A stretch of 19,276 nt of DNA from Galactobacillus timonensis (GTDB lineage: Bacteria > Bacillota_I > Bacilli_A > Erysipelotrichales > Erysipelotrichaceae): NCBI RefSeq assembly GCF_900240265.1, contig NZ_LT964739.1:896581-915856 (forward strand), written 5' to 3'. The position numbers and the translations under genes were made by a program. The stretch's first letter is position 1. Each line of letters opens with the position of its first letter. The notes beneath the pieces were generated by a model that searched no databases, was not told the origin of the DNA, and worked only from the letters and a program-made list of their open reading frames with translations. Shown in pieces: positions 13,042-19,276 of this stretch.

Positions 13042-14124
13042 TCAGTGTTCTTTATCAAACTGCGTAATGAAGTCGGCGAGACGTTCCACACCTTCCAGCG
13101 GCATGGCGTTGTAGATGGATGCACGCATGCCCTTGACGAGGCGGTGGCCCTTGAGATTGACGAGGCCCTGCTGCGCTGCTTCTTCGACAAACTCTGCATC
13201 TAGATCTGCGTCGCCGGTACGGAATGTTACGTTCATGGCGGAACGGGATCCCGGCCTTGCGTGGCAATGGAACAGACGCGAATCATCCAGGACGCGGTAG
13301 AGAATTTCGGATTTCTCTTTCCTGCGCTGTTCCATCGTTTCAATTCCGCCCGCGTTTTCAATCCATTCGAGAACCAGACCGACCATGTAGATGCACCAGC
13401 AGGGCGGTGTATTGTACATGCTGTCCTTGTCGATGAGCGTCTGATAGTTGAGCATCAGCGGTGTTTTGGGAAGTTCAGTGCCGGCCAGATCTTTGCGGAT
13501 GATGACGATCGTTACTCCGGCCGGTCCCAGATTCTTCTGGGCGCCGGCATAGATGATGCCGTACCTTGAAACATCGACGCGGCGGCTGGCAAAGTCCGAT
13601 GACATGTCACAGACAACGGGTACGCTGCCCGTATCCGGTGTATAGGACCATTCGGTTCCGTAAATCGTATTGTTAGCACAGTAATGGAAATAGGAGGCTC
13701 CCTGATCGATGTTCAGCTCACTCTGCGAAGGAATATGGTCATGGTCACTGTCAGCAGTGGAGCAGGCAATGGAAACTTCGCCATACTTCTTCGCCTCCTT
13801 CGCCGCTACTTCTGAGAAGTGGCCGGTAATGGCATAATCGGCTTTCCCGGTGCGGGAAATGAGGTTGAGCGGAACCATCGAAAACTGTGTCGATCCGCCG
13901 CCCTGCAGAAAGAGTATTTCATAGTTGTCCGGCACCTGCATCAGGCTGCGCAGACGGTTCTTTGTATCAAGGAAAATCTGCTGGAACATTGTTGAGCGGT
14001 GACTCATTTCCATTACCGACATGCCGGTGCCGTGGTAGTCCGTGATTTCATTTCCGGCCTTCTGCAAAACTTCGAGAGGCAGCTGCGACGGTCCCGCCGC
14101 AAAGTTGAATACGCGATTGCCCAT
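13042..14124 (-). CDS. serC: Phosphoserine aminotransferase
   Basis: A 360-residue PLP enzyme that makes 3-phosphoserine from 3-phosphohydroxypyruvate and glutamate. The N-terminus NFAAGPSQLP, the block FLQGGGSTQFSMVPLNL and the PLP lysine in YAGAQKNLGPAG (Lys197) are diagnostic. The ATG at 14124 was chosen because GGAG lies six bases before it; the in-frame ATG at 14136 overlaps that site. It forms an operon with serA. The tnpB element on its 5' side ends only 28 bases before the start, so the original promoter is now at least 1.4 kb away or lost, and serC may depend on transcription from within the element. Confidence 0.93.
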   Translation of the reverse strand: MGNRVFNFAAGPSQLPLEVLQKAGNEITDYHGTGMSVMEMSHRSTMFQQIFLDTKNRLRSLMQVPDNYEILFLQGGGSTQFSMVPLNLISRTGKADYAITGHFSEVAAKEAKKYGEVSIACSTADSDHDHIPSQSELNIDQGASYFHYCANNTIYGTEWSYTPDTGSVPVVCDMSSDFASRRVDVSRYGIIYAGAQKNLGPAGVTIVIIRKDLAGTELPKTPLMLNYQTLIDKDSMYNTPPCWCIYMVGLVLEWIENAGGIETMEQRRKEKSEILYRVLDDSRLFHCHARPGSRSAMNVTFRTGDADLDAEFVEEAAQQGLVNLKGHRLVKGMRASIYNAMPLEGVERLADFITQFDKEH

Positions 14125-14132
14125 AAGCTTCT

Positions 14133-14302
14133 CCATCTTTGTGTGCCATTATTTGACACTCCTACAGCTAAAGCACGTGGGATTCTTGAGAAGTCTGATT
14201 GCTTACGCAATCCTTATTCTCAAAGGGCTTGCCAACAGCCCTCTACACAGTCCCTCAAAGCTGAGGTTCTGTTTACCTTTCCTTGCGATGTTGCACGCTC
14301 CG
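14133..14302 (-). ncRNA. Predicted omega RNA (reRNA) of tnpB copy 2 with guide from the serC leader
   Basis: By analogy with copy 1, the RNA would span the tnpB 3' end and the right end (to 14153) and use the next bases as guide, ATAATGGCACACAAAGATGG (14152-14133). This is the serC translation start region. The 5' limit is approximate. Confidence 0.45.
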
Positions 14303-15550
14303 TTGATGTCTGCGTTAACGAGCGTGTTTTCTTTGGTACTGTACAATCCCCGTTTGATGCGTTTGCCTGAGAATGTACCGGCATACGGATGTTTTGTGTC
14401 GTACACCGGAATCGCGTCACCGTCTAAGAACGATGCCTTTGACGTGTAAGATTCTTCCGTTTCGATGTATGCAATGCCGTATCGCTCGCACAGCGTTTTT
14501 AAGTACGTGCGAAGCTGATTAAACGGGATCTGAGTAAACTTCTGATTATTCGCTTTACCCATGTTGACCGACTGTTTCTGGTCAACGTTGTGTCCGACAA
14601 TGAGCGTGCCGATATCATTGGCAATGCAGTAATCAACGATATGGCGTGCAGCCTTGTGCATGTAGTCTGTCACCTGCCGGTTACGCTTGTCTGTGATGCG
14701 GCTCATACGGGCTGTAAAGCCTTTGATGTTCTGATGGTCTTTGATCGATGCGTAGTGTGCAATCTGCCTGTTGTACCACTGGTTGATTGATTTGAGCTTA
14801 CGTCCGTCAACGATGAAGGACGTCCCCGTGGTTGTTACACACGACGCAAGATTATCGAGCCCGACATCAATGGCTAATACATTGTCCGCATTCAGATTCT
14901 GCGGCTCTTCTTCCTGTTCGTAGCAGTACTGAATCTTCAGTGCCTTGCCGTTCAGAACGGGCACGATGCGTACTTCAGCGATGTGCCTGCCTGAAATTCT
15001 TTCAGGTACCGGAATACGTATGGAATCCAGATCCGGATGCTGCTTTGAGAACGTACGACTCATCGGAACGATCAAATTGCTGTTTTTGATGTTGATCGCG
15101 TTCGTTGACAGCACCAGCAGATACTTTCCGCCTTTCGTGCGGTAGTGTGGAATGCGCACTTTCTTGTCGTAGCTGCCGGACTTCTTTTTGCTCAGCAGCG
15201 CAAAGAACGACCGGAAGGCATGATCGCACGTCCGCAGGATCTGCTGAGAAATGCCGGCCTGCAGCAGCTTGTAATTTTCATTATCTTTGCAAAGATGGTA
15301 GTTCTCTTTATACCGCAGATACTTGTTCGTCGCAAAGAAATACTGACGGATCTGATACAGTCCAACGTTGTACAGATTGTTGGCATACGAGCACATCTCA
15401 AGGACCGCTTCGTACTGGTCCTTCGGCAGATGCCGAATGTAGTTTGTCTGCGTCAGATACATGACTTCACCTCCTTTCCACTTAAATTATACGGTAACAG
15501 CGGCCTTTCATTCCATGGCTAAAGCTCATGGGTTTTCCCGGCCGTTTTTT
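14153..15550 (-). mobile_element. IS200/IS605-type tnpB-only element, copy 2 (inverted)
   Basis: The same 1398 bp as copy 1, in opposite orientation, with TTAT (complement of 15551-15554) next to its left end. The right-end hairpin has one base change (GTAGG for GTGGG). It is inserted just upstream of serC, between serC and smpB. No tnpA is present. Confidence 0.85.
14203..15462 (-). CDS. tnpB: TnpB-family RNA-guided nuclease homologue, copy 2
   Basis: A 419-residue protein differing from copy 1 at nine positions (I20V, E52K, K53E, R126K, D128S, S292N, V310T, D315N, K394R; about 98% identity). It keeps RuvC-I Asp199 and RuvC-III Asp385 and shares the unusual RuvC-II (LIVGHNVDQKQ) and the missing zinc finger. 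The conserved open frame in both copies argues against decay. It has the same strong SD and a TATAAT in the left end. Its direction is the same as serC and serA, so read-through could drive them. Confidence 0.9.
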   Translation of the reverse strand: MYLTQTNYIRHLPKDQYEAVLEMCSYANNLYNVGLYQIRQYFFATNKYLRYKENYHLCKDNENYKLLQAGISQQILRTCDHAFRSFFALLSKKKSGSYDKKVRIPHYRTKGGKYLLVLSTNAINIKNSNLIVPMSRTFSKQHPDLDSIRIPVPERISGRHIAEVRIVPVLNGKALKIQYCYEQEEEPQNLNADNVLAIDVGLDNLASCVTTTGTSFIVDGRKLKSINQWYNRQIAHYASIKDHQNIKGFTARMSRITDKRNRQVTDYMHKAARHIVDYCIANDIGTLIVGHNVDQKQSVNMGKANNQKFTQIPFNQLRTYLKTLCERYGIAYIETEESYTSKASFLDGDAIPVYDTKHPYAGTFSGKRIKRGLYSTKENTLVNADINGACNIARKGKQNLSFEGLCRGLLASPLRIRIA

Positions 15551-15554
15551 ATAA

Positions 15555-15634
15555 GATCGCGGTTTGGCGGCTTTCGTTTACCGGCTTCAAATTCGAAAAT
15601 CCACAGACAGATGAAAATAATGACGGAAAAAATG
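15555..15634. other. Short noncoding flank between tnpB copy 2 and the smpB terminator
   Basis: No gene is seen. On the minus strand this was presumably the serC upstream region before the tnpB insertion; only weak promoter-like bases are visible. Confidence 0.4.
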
Positions 15635-15669
15635 AAAAAAGCCTCCGGAGCGATTCTCCGGAAGCCTTT
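15635..15669 (-). terminator. Intrinsic terminator of the rnr-smpB operon
   Basis: On the minus strand TCCGGAG and CTCCGGA, extended by AAAGGCT/GGCTTTT pairs, form a long stem followed by TTTTTT. Confidence 0.9.
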
Positions 15670-15679
15670 GCGCAAACGG

Positions 15680-16144
15680 TCAGCGGGCGTGCTTCATTGC
15701 CTTTTCGACGGCACGCTTGGCGTCGCGGTCCTTACTGGTCTGACGCTTGTCGTAGAGGTCTTTGCCCTTGGCAAGGGCGATCTCCATCTTTGCCAGCCCA
15801 TTCTTCAGATACATGCGGACCGGAATCAGAGTATATCCCTTGAGGCGTACCTTGTCATAGAGCTTGCGGATCTCTGACTTATGCAGAAGAAGCTTGCGGT
15901 CACGCGTCTCATCGACGTTGAACACGTTGCCATAGCGGTAAGGCGAAATGTGCATCCCCTTGATCCACGCTTCGCCGTTGCGGATTGAGATGTAGGCATC
16001 CTTGAACTGCACCTTGCCGTCGCGGATCGATTTAATTTCGGTACCGGTCAGTACGATGCCGGTTTCGATCCGTTCTTCAAGGAAGTATTCATGCCTTGCC
16101 TTTCGGTTTTCTGCGACGATTTTCACCTTTTCCTTTTGTTCCAT
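15680..16144 (-). CDS. smpB: SsrA-binding protein SmpB
   Basis: A 154-residue RNA-binding protein that delivers tmRNA to stalled ribosomes. Family signatures are [49 protein letters not shown] and the C-terminal basic tail [16 protein letters not shown], which places tmRNA in the decoding centre. The ATG at 16144 gives the expected N-terminal length. It lies inside the rnr reading frame, so the two genes overlap by 56 bases and are probably translated in a coupled way. The tmRNA itself is at 2086-2444. Confidence 0.96.
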   Translation of the reverse strand: MEQKEKVKIVAENRKARHEYFLEERIETGIVLTGTEIKSIRDGKVQFKDAYISIRNGEAWIKGMHISPYRYGNVFNVDETRDRKLLLHKSEIRKLYDKVRLKGYTLIPVRMYLKNGLAKMEIALAKGKDLYDKRQTSKDRDAKRAVEKAMKHAR

Positions 16145-18494
16145 ATCCTGATGCCTTTACAGATCCGTGGAAGGATCCTTTCTTTCCTGTTGCGTGTTTC
16201 CGTGATGCTGCAGAACGATTATACGGCTTCCTGTCACGGGAAGGATAACCGTCCCTTGTCTTCTCAGACTTCGGCGCAGCCGAGCGACGACGGTCACGGG
16301 ATGACCGACGGTCGATGGATGGTTTCTTTGCCTGCCGCTTGTCAGTGTGTGTCTGATGCTCACCTTGACGTTTGGCGGCCGGTTTTCTGTCTTTGTTTGC
16401 ACTGGAAGGCTGAACGAGTTCGAACGTTATCTGACCTTTCTCTTTATCGGCTTCCGCGACGGTGACGGTTACCTTCATGCCGACATGGTATTCGGCCTTG
16501 GGATACCAGGATACCAGGGCGAGACGGTCCGCATCATAGTCGAAGTCACCGGGCAGGCTGTAGATACTGACGAGGCCTTCGATGGTGTTGGGCAGCTGGA
16601 CGAAGAAGCCGAACGAGGTGACGGAACTGATGATGCCTTCGACAACCTCGCCGACATGATCCTGCATATACTCGGCCTTCTTCATGTCTTCGCAGGCAAA
16701 TTCGGCGTCGGCAGAGGCGCGTTCACGGATGCTCGACTGTTCTGCGTCATCGTCCATGCGCTTGTTGTCGGCGAACCTGTCGCCTTCCGCATTTTCATAC
16801 ATATACTTCCGCAGCATGCGGTGGACGATTAAATCCGGATAGCGGCGGATCGGTGACGTGAAATGGAGATAGTACTGCTCCGCCAGGCCGAAGTGTCCAA
16901 GGCAGCTCCTATCGTATCTTGCCTTCTGCATGCACCGGAGCATGGCCATGGAGAGAATCGGGTACTCGGGTGTATCTTCCAGACTGCCGAGATAGCTCTG
17001 AATGGCTTTCGGCGTAATGTCGCCCTTATAGGTGAAGGGATGATTGAGTACGTAGCCGATGCGCTGGAAGTCCTTGAGCTTGCGCGGCTTCGGTGTTTCA
17101 TGGATACGGTAGACGCAGGGGATGTCCTTTGCGTTCATCAGTTCGGCAATCGCTACGTTGGCTGCGATCATGCAGTCTTCGATCATGCGTTCCGCGTGGC
17201 CGCGCTGGCGCATGCGGATATCGGTCGGGTGGCCGTTTTCGTCGACGATGATTTCGGCTTCCGGTGTATCGAAGTCGATGGCGCCTTTGCGGGTGCGCTC
17301 ACTGCGGATTGCATCGGCGCAGTCGCGAAGATCAAAGAACAGTGAGCCCAGGAAGCTGTATTCCTTCTGCTTCTCTGCGTCACCGTCCAGAATCAGGTTG
17401 ACGTTGTGATACGTCATGCGGGCAAAGGAACGGATATAGGAGGCATACACCATCTTTGAGGTGACGGTGCCGTCTTTGGCAACGTGCATTTCGCAGGTGT
17501 TGGTGAGGCGGACTACATGCGGATTCAGGGAACAGATGCCGTTGCTCAATTCTTCCGGCAGCATCGGTACGACGCGGTCGGTGACATAGGTGCTGCAGCC
17601 GCGCTTGTAGGCTTCCTTGTCGAGTGGAGAATCCTGGGTTACATAGTGCGAAACATCGGCAATCGAGACGCGCAGACGCCATCCGTCGCCGTCCTTTGCG
17701 ACACTGACAGCGTCGTCGAAGTCCTTCGAATCGTCTCCGTCAATGGTGACGGTAGGATCTTCGGTGAGATTGACGCGCCCCTCAAGTTCTCCAGGCTGTA
17801 CTTCCATGGGGATAGTTTTGACCTGTTCCTTTACATCGTCGGGGAAGACGGGATCGATTCCGCTTTCCAGAAGAACGGAAAGGATATCGACACCCGGCTC
17901 CTTGATATTTCCGATGGTTGCTTCATATGCGAGAACCAGCGGCTGGCCGTACTTTTCGATGGTGCAGATGATCTTGAGACCTTCCTGGGGCAGAAAGCCC
18001 TTCGGCAGGCGCAGATCGATGGATTTGTCCTGGAGCTGTTCATCGTCTGGGACGAAGTGAAGATGACGGTAATCCATGCGGAAGGTTCCGACAACGGTCG
18101 TCGTGGCATGCTTGACGACCTTGACAAGGCTGCCCTGAAGTTTTTCGCCGTAATCATCGTAATGGACATGGTTGACCAGAACGGTGTCGCCGTTCATGGC
18201 CGCGGTGAGCTCATCTGCCGGCACCATGATGGAGAGGTCGTTGTCGCGGTCGATGAAGCCGGTGCCGCGGCGGTTGATGTGGATGATGCCCTGAACATAG
18301 CCGGCCTGTTCGATGGTGGCGTAGGTACCGCCCTTCCTGCGGACGATCTGATCGTTTTCCTCCATGGTATCAAGGGTGTCGGCAAGCTCGATGAGTTCGC
18401 TGCTGCGCTTGAGGCCGAGGGCTTCAGCGATCATTTCCTTTGTATATGTATAAGGGCGCACACTGCTGAGCAGCTTCAGAATTGAGTCTTCCAT
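16089..18494 (-). CDS. rnr: Ribonuclease R
   Basis: An 801-residue 3'-5' exoribonuclease that degrades structured RNA and non-stop mRNAs during trans-translation. Order of parts: N-terminal helix-turn-helix region (1-60), cold-shock/OB domains (about 65-200), RNB catalytic domain with [14 protein letters not shown] (Asp cluster 252-261), an S1 domain (about [19 protein letters not shown]) and a Lys/Arg-rich tail of about 100 residues (from [14 protein letters not shown]). In E. coli the basic tail links RNase R to tmRNA-SmpB. The tail is long and includes SRDRRRS- and GKKGS-like low-complexity stretches; its last 18 codons overlap smpB. GGGAG before the ATG supports the start. Confidence 0.96.
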   Translation of the reverse strand: MEDSILKLLSSVRPYTYTKEMIAEALGLKRSSELIELADTLDTMEENDQIVRRKGGTYATIEQAGYVQGIIHINRRGTGFIDRDNDLSIMVPADELTAAMNGDTVLVNHVHYDDYGEKLQGSLVKVVKHATTTVVGTFRMDYRHLHFVPDDEQLQDKSIDLRLPKGFLPQEGLKIICTIEKYGQPLVLAYEATIGNIKEPGVDILSVLLESGIDPVFPDDVKEQVKTIPMEVQPGELEGRVNLTEDPTVTIDGDDSKDFDDAVSVAKDGDGWRLRVSIADVSHYVTQDSPLDKEAYKRGCSTYVTDRVVPMLPEELSNGICSLNPHVVRLTNTCEMHVAKDGTVTSKMVYASYIRSFARMTYHNVNLILDGDAEKQKEYSFLGSLFFDLRDCADAIRSERTRKGAIDFDTPEAEIIVDENGHPTDIRMRQRGHAERMIEDCMIAANVAIAELMNAKDIPCVYRIHETPKPRKLKDFQRIGYVLNHPFTYKGDITPKAIQSYLGSLEDTPEYPILSMAMLRCMQKARYDRSCLGHFGLAEQYYLHFTSPIRRYPDLIVHRMLRKYMYENAEGDRFADNKRMDDDAEQSSIRERASADAEFACEDMKKAEYMQDHVGEVVEGIISSVTSFGFFVQLPNTIEGLVSIYSLPGDFDYDADRLALVSWYPKAEYHVGMKVTVTVAEADKEKGQITFELVQPSSANKDRKPAAKRQGEHQTHTDKRQAKKPSIDRRSSRDRRRSAAPKSEKTRDGYPSRDRKPYNRSAASRKHATGKKGSFHGSVKASGYGTKGKGENRRRKPKGKA

Positions 18495-18537
18495 GGTTTC
18501 ATCTCCCTTTCTCTTCTTCGTTTTCTTTTATTATCGC

Positions 18538-18570
18538 AAAAAAAACAGCCGGGTGAATCATCACCCGGCC
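18538..18570 (-). terminator. Intrinsic terminator between secG and rnr
   Basis: GCCGGGTGA and TCACCCGGC form a perfect 9-bp stem with a 4-base loop, followed on the minus strand by eight T residues. A GATAAT lies just after it and may give rnr its own -10 element. Confidence 0.92.
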
Positions 18571-18584
18571 AGTGCTTCAGGATC

Positions 18585-18806
18585 TTAACGCAGACGAATC
18601 AGAATAACCAGAACAAAGAAGAGGATGCCCAGAATCATCGTCAGGTACGAGATGACTTTTTCGGGGCCGCGCTCTTTGACGTTGGCAAACAGATTCAGAC
18701 CGCCGTTGCCTGTGAAGGCTCCGGAGATACCGTCAGATTTTCCGCTCTGCAGCAGTGTGATGATGATCATCAGCGCGCTGACAACCATTAACATTCCGTT
18801 CAGCAT
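18585..18806 (-). CDS. secG: Preprotein translocase subunit SecG
   Basis: A 73-residue membrane protein of the SecYEG channel. Two hydrophobic helices (about residues 3-20 and 52-70) flank a Gly-rich cytoplasmic loop with the family pattern LLQSGKSDGISGAFTGNG. Length is typical for Gram-positive SecG. An AAAGGAG lies about 12 bases before the first ATG, slightly far; the ATG four codons on would be an alternative. It is followed by rnr and smpB, the usual order in Bacillota, though an efficient terminator separates it from rnr. Confidence 0.92.
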   Translation of the reverse strand: MLNGMLMVVSALMIIITLLQSGKSDGISGAFTGNGGLNLFANVKERGPEKVISYLTMILGILFFVLVILIRLR

Positions 18807-18841
18807 AGGATTGATACACTCCTTTCCACGTATGCTGTCAC

Positions 18842-18870
18842 ATTATAGCAGAGGGTCATTTTCAAGTAAA
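18842..18870 (-). promoter_or_regulatory. Probable secG promoter
   Basis: On the minus strand TTTACT, a 17-base spacer and a consensus TATAAT (18842-18847). The start site would be about 30 bases before the secG start codon. Confidence 0.6.
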
Positions 18871-18888
18871 CGCGCGATTTCAAGGCTG

Positions 18889-19140
18889 TCACTTTGCCGG
18901 TACGAAGGCGTAAAAAGCGTAGAAAACAGCTTTATAAAGGCACAATCGGGACAGGGTAAGGAAAATCGTAACTGCCGAAATAGGTACATAGAGACTTTCA
19001 GGCTTTGCCACTTTGCAGAAAGGAAAATCGCAGAATATACCGTAGTGAAGGCAAATTCAGAGGTTCTGCTTCATAATTGCATTACGGATATAGGTATATA
19101 GGTACTCTCTGACTTTGCCAGTAAGGAGATGGGAAAAGTT
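18889..19140. repeat. Degenerate 110-nt repeat array upstream of secG
   Basis: CTTTGCC occurs at about 18892, 19003 and 19113, each followed by an A/G-rich stretch with GAAAA. ATAGGTACATAG (18980) and ATAGGTATATAG (19090) are exactly 110 bases apart. No gene is seen in this stretch. Origin unknown. Confidence 0.5.
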
Positions 19141-19173
19141 AGGCTTAATTTGCAGGTTGGTGATCTAGCCTAA
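19139..19173 (-). terminator. Weak terminator-like stem-loop at the end of the partial gene
   Basis: TTAGGCT and AGCCTAA pair across a 21-base loop; on the minus strand a short CTTTT follows. The stop codon of the partial reading frame lies within the first arm. Confidence 0.35.
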
Positions 19174-19276
19174 TAGGCAAATAGGTCAGTAGTCTTCATA
19201 TCGCAGATCCTGAAGAAGTCAGAAACGTCATTGAGCACTGTTTTGACCTTCAGCAGTACCTCATCGGCATGCATTC
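19170..19276 (-). CDS. 3' end of an unrecognised gene leaving the window
   Basis: On the minus strand an open frame enters from the right edge and ends at TAG (19172-19170). The visible part reads ADEVLLKVKTVLNDVSDFF and then RICDMKTTDLFAY, a helix-like, charged peptide. The ATG at 19274 could be a start, but no ribosome site can be judged at the edge. No family is recognised. The stem-loop right after it supports a gene end. Confidence 0.35.
   Translation of the reverse strand, partial: MHADEVLLKVKTVLNDVSDFFRICDMKTTDLFAY

Noticed and set aside
14134..14136. serC start at the ATG at 14136
   Set aside because: It would overlap the GGAG that serves the ATG at 14124, has no ribosome site of its own and adds four residues before the conserved N-terminus.
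10293..15550. Composite transposon carrying serC-serA
   Set aside because: IS200/IS605-type elements do not mobilise flanking DNA as pairs, no tnpA is present, and serine genes look native. Two separate insertions explain it better.
17484..18485. 333-codon open frame on the plus strand inside rnr
   Set aside because: It lies fully antisense to RNase R and shows no domain. Similar plus-strand frames over serA (12237-12932) were rejected for the same reason.
18889..19140. CRISPR array
   Set aside because: The repeats are degenerate, about 110 bases apart and only two to three in number; no palindromic direct repeat or cas gene is present.

Overview
This looks like a chromosomal segment of a low-to-mid GC Gram-positive bacterium (Bacillota). 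The SecG, RNase R and SmpB sequences and the purine-rich ribosome binding sites fit an Erysipelotrichia-like anaerobe, but the genus is only a guess. Conserved housekeeping genes alternate with small accessory insertions.

Left part (1-4770): a complete IS1595-like insertion sequence with perfect 27-bp terminal inverted repeats (1-1199) has removed the visible start of a class B-type sortase gene, which also carries an in-frame amber stop. The tmRNA gene ssrA (2086-2444) follows with its own promoter and terminator. Its 3' end and terminator are duplicated, in diverged form, at 4640-4765, and a short partial copy lies at 2850-2871. Between the outer copies is a 2.2-kb island with hairpins, TTGACG iterons and a two-gene module: a DUF3800 (RNase H-like) protein and an overlapping radical SAM protein. 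This module is the best candidate for an undescribed system in the window.

Middle (4820-9720): a probable leader peptide is coupled to an M20-family amidohydrolase, followed by adenine deaminase and a terminator, then a family C69 dipeptidase and tRNA-Ala(GGC). These are catabolic and nitrogen-salvage functions.

Right-middle (9790-15555): a Phd/YefM-type antitoxin is followed by a toxin fragment cut by an IS200/IS605-type tnpB-only element (10293-11690). A second, about 98% identical element lies in opposite orientation (14153-15550). Together they bracket the serine biosynthesis operon serC-serA. Both TnpBs lack the usual RuvC-II glutamate position and the zinc finger.

Right part (15635-19276), all on the minus strand: secG, rnr and smpB in the order common in Bacillota. 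RNase R and SmpB both work with tmRNA, so three trans-translation components sit in this window although ssrA has been separated from them by about 13.6 kb. Upstream of secG is a noncoding stretch with degenerate 110-nt repeats and the tail of a possible gene that leaves the window.
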